Below, one piece after another: positions 16,564-19,582 of a stretch of DNA of 19,582 bases (positions are counted from its first letter, which is position 1; each line of letters begins with the position of its first letter). The notes below the pieces were generated by a model. It was given only the letters and a program-made list of their open reading frames with translations. It had not been told where the DNA came from and did no database searches. The translations under genes were made by a program, and so were the position numbers. The DNA is taken from positions 1 through 19,582 of the forward strand of contig DPWB01000392.1 in the NCBI GenBank assembly GCA_003527885.1. The letters are read 5' to 3'. Source of the DNA: Candidatus Competibacteraceae bacterium. Its GTDB lineage: Bacteria > Pseudomonadota > Gammaproteobacteria > Competibacterales > Competibacteraceae.

Positions 16564-16957
16564 GGAGCTGCTGGCCGGGCTCGCCGTAACCGCCCCCGCC
16601 CGGTGTTTCGGTCGCGAACGCATCGCCGGATCGCGGGGCGGTTTCAGCGGTTCCCGGCACTTCCTCGATCCGCGCGTCAGCGCGCTGGCCGAGCCTCGCC
16701 CAATTCACCGGCGATCTGGTCCACGTGGCGGCGCAAGATTGGCGACAGCTAGGCGTCGACCACGGGCGGTGCCCCCGCGCCAGACCAACTTCATCAGCGG
16801 GACCTCCTGCGATACCGAAATCTGGGTAAACCCGATCTTGCGGGCCAGTTTCACCGCCTATAGCGCTAGCCATGCATGAAAACGATGGCGACGGCGCGAT
16901 ACCGGTCCGATAAGCGTCTTCCAAGGAGCGCGCTTTCATCGAGCGTGGCGCTACGTT
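16564..16957 (-). pseudogene. decayed, internally deleted relic of a 5-oxoprolinase / hydantoinase (HyuA-HyuB) gene
   Basis: No intact gene is present, but minus-strand fragments in several frames match the 5-oxoprolinase/hydantoinase family in the correct order. RYRAVAIVFMHG (16904-16869) is followed by an in-frame TAG. VKLARKIGFTQISVSQEV then PLMKLV runs from 16854 to about 16783. After a frameshift comes VDA, a TAG at 16751-16749 where a tyrosine is expected, then LSPILRRHVDQIAGELGEA. The sequence then jumps to what looks like the end of the HyuB part: RADARIEEVPGTAET and SGDAFATETPGGGGYGEP (ending about 16577). The full-length enzyme would have roughly 900 residues between these blocks, so a large internal deletion is implied. 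Identification comes from remembered family motifs. The relic ends at, and may slightly overlap, the 3' end of the CNNM gene. Confidence 0.75.
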
Positions 16958-17171
16958 TCACGGTAGCCAAAACGTGAATGGGAGCCGGTTACAAATGAAC
17001 TTGATCCAGGCCATTCCGGCCGCCCAACAGTTCGAAATGCTTCGGTGCAGGGAATCAATATAAGTAATTTCAAACGATTAATTAAACGACGAGAGTTGGA
17101 AAGACATGGCATGGGATTTGTAATGATCAACCTTGCAGAGCTGGTGAATTCAGCCATGAGTGAGGAGCGCG
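16958..17171. other. intergenic region without a recognisable gene
   Basis: This stretch lies between the oxoprolinase relic and the next gene. It becomes AT-richer from about 17050 (TCAATATAAGTAATTTC), where the promoter of the 17172 gene may lie, but I cannot define boxes with confidence. A minus-strand ORF (17157-16951) shows no family pattern, and a 33-codon plus-strand ORF from ATG 17111 overlaps the next gene's start; I support neither. Earlier parts of the decayed gene may be hidden here beyond recognition. Confidence 0.5.
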
Positions 17172-17963
17172 ATGATGATGGCCATGCAACAACCCGAAAT
17201 CAATGCCGATGAGCGGCAGGTGTCTGTCAGGCGGAGAATACTGGGAAGCAACGCTTCTCCCGTGCCGGAAAGCGATGTTCAGGAAACCACTCGCTCGGCC
17301 AAAAGCTGGTTCGACGAAGCCTTGGCGCGGTTGAAATGCTTCAAAGAAATCGTCGGGACGCTGAGTTGGCTAAAGACGGTTGTTGCCTCTGTCGTCGGCA
17401 TGGGGGTCGTCTTTTATTCATCTTCTTCTCACACTAATTTGTTGGCCGAGCTTTTTCCACAGGCTAACGGAGGCGCACAGTTTTCTTGGTCAAATCCCGA
17501 TTATTCAGTTAAAACCGGCTTTGACAGCGAGTGCGCCAAGCCTGAATTGACCAACGTCTTCGGGTTTTTTGGGGCCGCATCCGGCTTGCGGTTGCAATAC
17601 GGTGTGATTCCCACCATGCGCGATGGCGGTTGGGGAGTGCACTGGGACAGTACGGCAGCCAAGCATTTCGATGCTTCTGGCTTCGATTATTTCAGCTTCT
17701 GGGTTCGCGGGTCCAGCGGAGACGAAGTGTTTGCCATCGGGATGAAAGATGCTGACGCTAAAGAGACCAAGATTGATTCCAAGGAATGGATCGTCACCAA
17801 CGCGCTAAAAAACGGCGTTGAAGTGATTGTCCCGTTGACCGAATTTAAGGGTGTGAATAAAGGGTTGCTGAACAACATCAGTATCAGTTTCAATGCTAAC
17901 CAAGGTTCGGGGAGCCTTTGCATAGATAATTTGAGCTTTGGAAAGCAGAGTACCCGCGCTTGA
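17172..17963 (+). CDS. single-pass membrane protein with carbohydrate-binding-like beta-sandwich domain
   Basis: A protein of about 263 residues. A cytoplasmic, charged N-terminus of about 65 residues is followed by one membrane helix (WLKTVVASVVGMGVVFY, about 66-82). An exported domain fills the rest (about 95-260). Its order of motifs, SGLRLQYGV, GGWGVHWDS, FDASGFDYFSFWVRG, VFAIGMKDADAKETK, VEVIVPLTEFKG and SGSLCIDNLSF, resembles galactose-binding-like jelly rolls of the CBM11/CIA30 kind. There, similar strands form a sugar- or partner-binding sandwich ending in an IDNLSF-type strand. Cys121 and Cys250 could pair outside the cytoplasm. No catalytic domain is visible. AGGAG at 17163 precedes a cluster of ATGs at 17172, 17175 and 17178; the exact start is uncertain, and GTG 17160 is too early for that site. 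The gene looks AT-richer than the housekeeping genes. The function is inferred from fold pattern only. Confidence 0.75.
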   Translation: MMMAMQQPEINADERQVSVRRRILGSNASPVPESDVQETTRSAKSWFDEALARLKCFKEIVGTLSWLKTVVASVVGMGVVFYSSSSHTNLLAELFPQANGGAQFSWSNPDYSVKTGFDSECAKPELTNVFGFFGAASGLRLQYGVIPTMRDGGWGVHWDSTAAKHFDASGFDYFSFWVRGSSGDEVFAIGMKDADAKETKIDSKEWIVTNALKNGVEVIVPLTEFKGVNKGLLNNISISFNANQGSGSLCIDNLSFGKQSTRA

Positions 17964-18049
17964 CCGAGATACTTTGAACTTTAGCGGAGAAGGGCGGGCC
18001 ATTTCGGTTGCGGCAGGTTATGGGCTCCGCGCCTATCCGAACGATCCGG

Positions 18050-19582
18050 TCAGGCCAGCGGCGGACGAATGTAGTGCTGGATGGCGGCCAAAAACATGCC
18101 CTTGCGGATGGGTTTGGTCAGATGGCCGTTGCAGCCGGCGTCCAGGCTGCGCTGTTCGTCTTCCTTCAAGGCGTTGGCGGTCAAGGCGATGATCGGCACC
18201 GGCGCGTAACCCTGTTCGCGTTCCCACCGGCGAATCAGGCCGGTGGCGGTGTAACCGTCCATGACAGGCATTTGTACGTCCATCAGGATCAAGTCGTAGC
18301 TGCCTCGCTTGAACAGCTCGACCGCCGCCGCGCCATCTTCCGCCAGGGTCAAACGGTGCGAAGTTTGTTTGAGATAAGCCCGGATTAGCATGACGTTGTC
18401 CTTGGAGTCGTCCGCCATCAGGATGGACAGGCCCTCATCCTCCGACTGACCGGCCAGCAACCCGCTGATGCGGGTGCGGGTGCGCGGTTCGACGCGCGGG
18501 AGGCCGTTGGCGTAATTGATGAGTTGGTTGACCGCATCCCATAGCACCTGGCGCTTGATCGGCTTCATCAGGCAGACGATGCGCCCCCTGGCCGCTTCCG
18601 CCATCTCGTAACAGCAGCGTTCGCCGCTGCCCAGCAGAATGATCGGCAAGGTCGAATAAGCCGCTTCCCGGTCCAAAACCTCCAGCAGATTCGGCCCGGA
18701 GCAATCCGGCAGTCGCGAATCGAGCACCAGCATTTGCCGGGGGTGGTCGCTGGCGGGCCGGTCGCGCAACTTGGCCAAGGCGGCTTCGACGGTTTCCGCC
18801 TCCTCGACGCTCGCGCCACCCACGCTCAGGGCTTCGCCGACGATGAGGCGGTTGATGGCGACATCATCGACCACCAACACCGTCCAGTCCGCCAGCGCGG
18901 GCGCGGCGAGCGCTTTGGCGGTCAGCTCCGGCGAGATCGTGCCGAGTTGCACCGTGAAAAAGAACGTGCTGCCCTGGCCGGCTTGGCTTTCTAGGCCGAT
19001 CTTGCCGCCCATCAACTCGACCAGCCGCCGGCTGATGGCCAAGCCCAAGCCCGTGCCGCCGTATTTTCGGTTGATCGAGCCGTCGGCCTGGGTGAACGCT
19101 TTGAAAATAAGCTCCTGTTTTTCGGAGGCGATGCCGATGCCGGTATCGGTTACCGAGAAGCGTAGATGTCCCGGAACGGGCGAGCTGGGGTCGTTTTCCA
19201 CCGCGAGAATCACTTGACCGCGTTCGGTGAATTTGATGGCGTTGCCGATCAGGTTGGTCAAGATCTGTTGCAAGCGGTGGGGGTCGCCTTCGAGGGTGAG
19301 CGGAACCTCCGGCGCGATCCGCAGGACCAGTTCGAGCCCCTTTTTCATGGCCCGCATCGCCACCAGATCGATCTGCTTGTTCAGCAAGCTTTCCAGATCG
19401 AAGATTTCACGGTCGAGCGTCAGTTTGTCGGCTTCGATTTTTGACAGATCGAGAATATCTTCGATCAGGACCAGCAAATTCTCGCCGGCGTTCTTGAACA
19501 CTTCCAGATAGTTGCGTTGCTCGCGGCTGAGTTTGGTTTCGGCCAGCAGATCGGCCATGCCGATGATCGCGTTCATCGGCGT
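18050..19582 (-). CDS. hybrid sensor histidine kinase with two receiver domains (N-terminus outside window)
   Basis: The C-terminal 510 or so residues of a hybrid kinase, cut by the right edge. The visible part starts inside the H-box just after the phospho-accepting histidine (TPMNAIIGMADLL), so the sensor domain and that histidine are not seen. Numbering from that Met, the HATPase carries the N-box LTNLIGNAIKFT (106-117), DTGIGIA (144-150) and GGTGLGLAISRRL (173-185). Receiver 1 (about 231-350) has the acidic pair DD 237-238, acceptor Asp286 in LVLDSRLPD and Lys338. Receiver 2 (about 383-505) has DD 389-390, Asp433 in LMDVQMPVMDGY, Thr467 and Lys488. Both receivers look functional. No Hpt domain follows, so a separate phosphotransfer protein or intramolecular control is likely. 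It converges with the carbohydrate-binding-like gene. Confidence 0.95.
   Translation of the reverse strand, partial: TPMNAIIGMADLLAETKLSREQRNYLEVFKNAGENLLVLIEDILDLSKIEADKLTLDREIFDLESLLNKQIDLVAMRAMKKGLELVLRIAPEVPLTLEGDPHRLQQILTNLIGNAIKFTERGQVILAVENDPSSPVPGHLRFSVTDTGIGIASEKQELIFKAFTQADGSINRKYGGTGLGLAISRRLVELMGGKIGLESQAGQGSTFFFTVQLGTISPELTAKALAAPALADWTVLVVDDVAINRLIVGEALSVGGASVEEAETVEAALAKLRDRPASDHPRQMLVLDSRLPDCSGPNLLEVLDREAAYSTLPIILLGSGERCCYEMAEAARGRIVCLMKPIKRQVLWDAVNQLINYANGLPRVEPRTRTRISGLLAGQSEDEGLSILMADDSKDNVMLIRAYLKQTSHRLTLAEDGAAAVELFKRGSYDLILMDVQMPVMDGYTATGLIRRWEREQGYAPVPIIALTANALKEDEQRSLDAGCNGHLTKPIRKGMFLAAIQHYIRPPLA

Noticed and set aside
17111..17212. A 33-codon ORF (MGFVMINLAELVNS...) upstream of and overlapping the 17172 gene
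   Set aside because: It has no convincing ribosome-binding site and no family resemblance; the overlapping gene has better support.
1..19582. CRISPR arrays, tRNA or rRNA genes, insertion sequences, integrases and toxin-antitoxin pairs
   Set aside because: I looked for regularly spaced repeats, tRNA T-loop motifs and transposase motifs and found none that could be supported.

Overview
The window looks like chromosomal DNA from a GC-rich gammaproteobacterium. The gene order nrdR-ribD-ribE-ribB-ribH-nusB, a RibB whose cyclohydrolase half is degenerate, a YciA thioesterase and a NIT-type chemoreceptor all fit that group. I cannot name a genus from sequence alone. No tRNA, rRNA, CRISPR array, transposase or integrase was recognised. 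Most of the window is housekeeping or metabolic.

Layout. 45-365: a small peptidoglycan-binding-domain protein. 375-2497, minus: a class II DAHP synthase (shikimate entry) with a class I glutamine amidotransferase coupled to it by an ATGA overlap. 2626-3540, plus: a DMT/EamA exporter. 3707-5614, plus: a NIT-domain chemoreceptor. 5629-6480 (minus) and 6577-7320 (plus): two divergent alpha/beta hydrolases. 7321-7498: a strikingly AT-rich leader (about 26% GC by my count), followed at 7499-8254 by an orphan polytopic membrane protein. 8315-8998, minus: an MBL-fold hydrolase.

9071-13422, minus, is the core operon nrdR-ribD-ribE-ribB(X)-ribH-nusB, read from right to left with mostly overlapping or 2-nt junctions. 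It joins regulation of ribonucleotide reductase, the riboflavin pathway from GTP-derived intermediates to riboflavin, and an antitermination factor. The GTP cyclohydrolase II half of RibB has lost its zinc cysteines, so a separate ribA must lie elsewhere. 13585-14544, minus: an AcuC-like histone-deacetylase-family enzyme. 14711-15148, plus: a YciA-type acyl-CoA thioesterase. 15256-16563, plus: a CNNM/CorC-type membrane protein with CBS domains and a TTG start.

16564-17171 has no intact gene but holds a decayed, internally deleted relic of a 5-oxoprolinase/hydantoinase gene on the minus strand. 17172-17963, plus: a single-pass membrane protein with a carbohydrate-binding-like beta-sandwich exported domain. 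18050-19582, minus: the C-terminal part of a hybrid histidine kinase with two receiver domains, cut by the window edge just after the H-box.

No clear new defence or mobile system was found. The observations most worth a second look are the oxoprolinase relic, the orphan sensor-like membrane protein with its AT-rich leader, the degenerate RibB, the amidotransferase coupled to DAHP synthase, and the anchored carbohydrate-binding-like protein.
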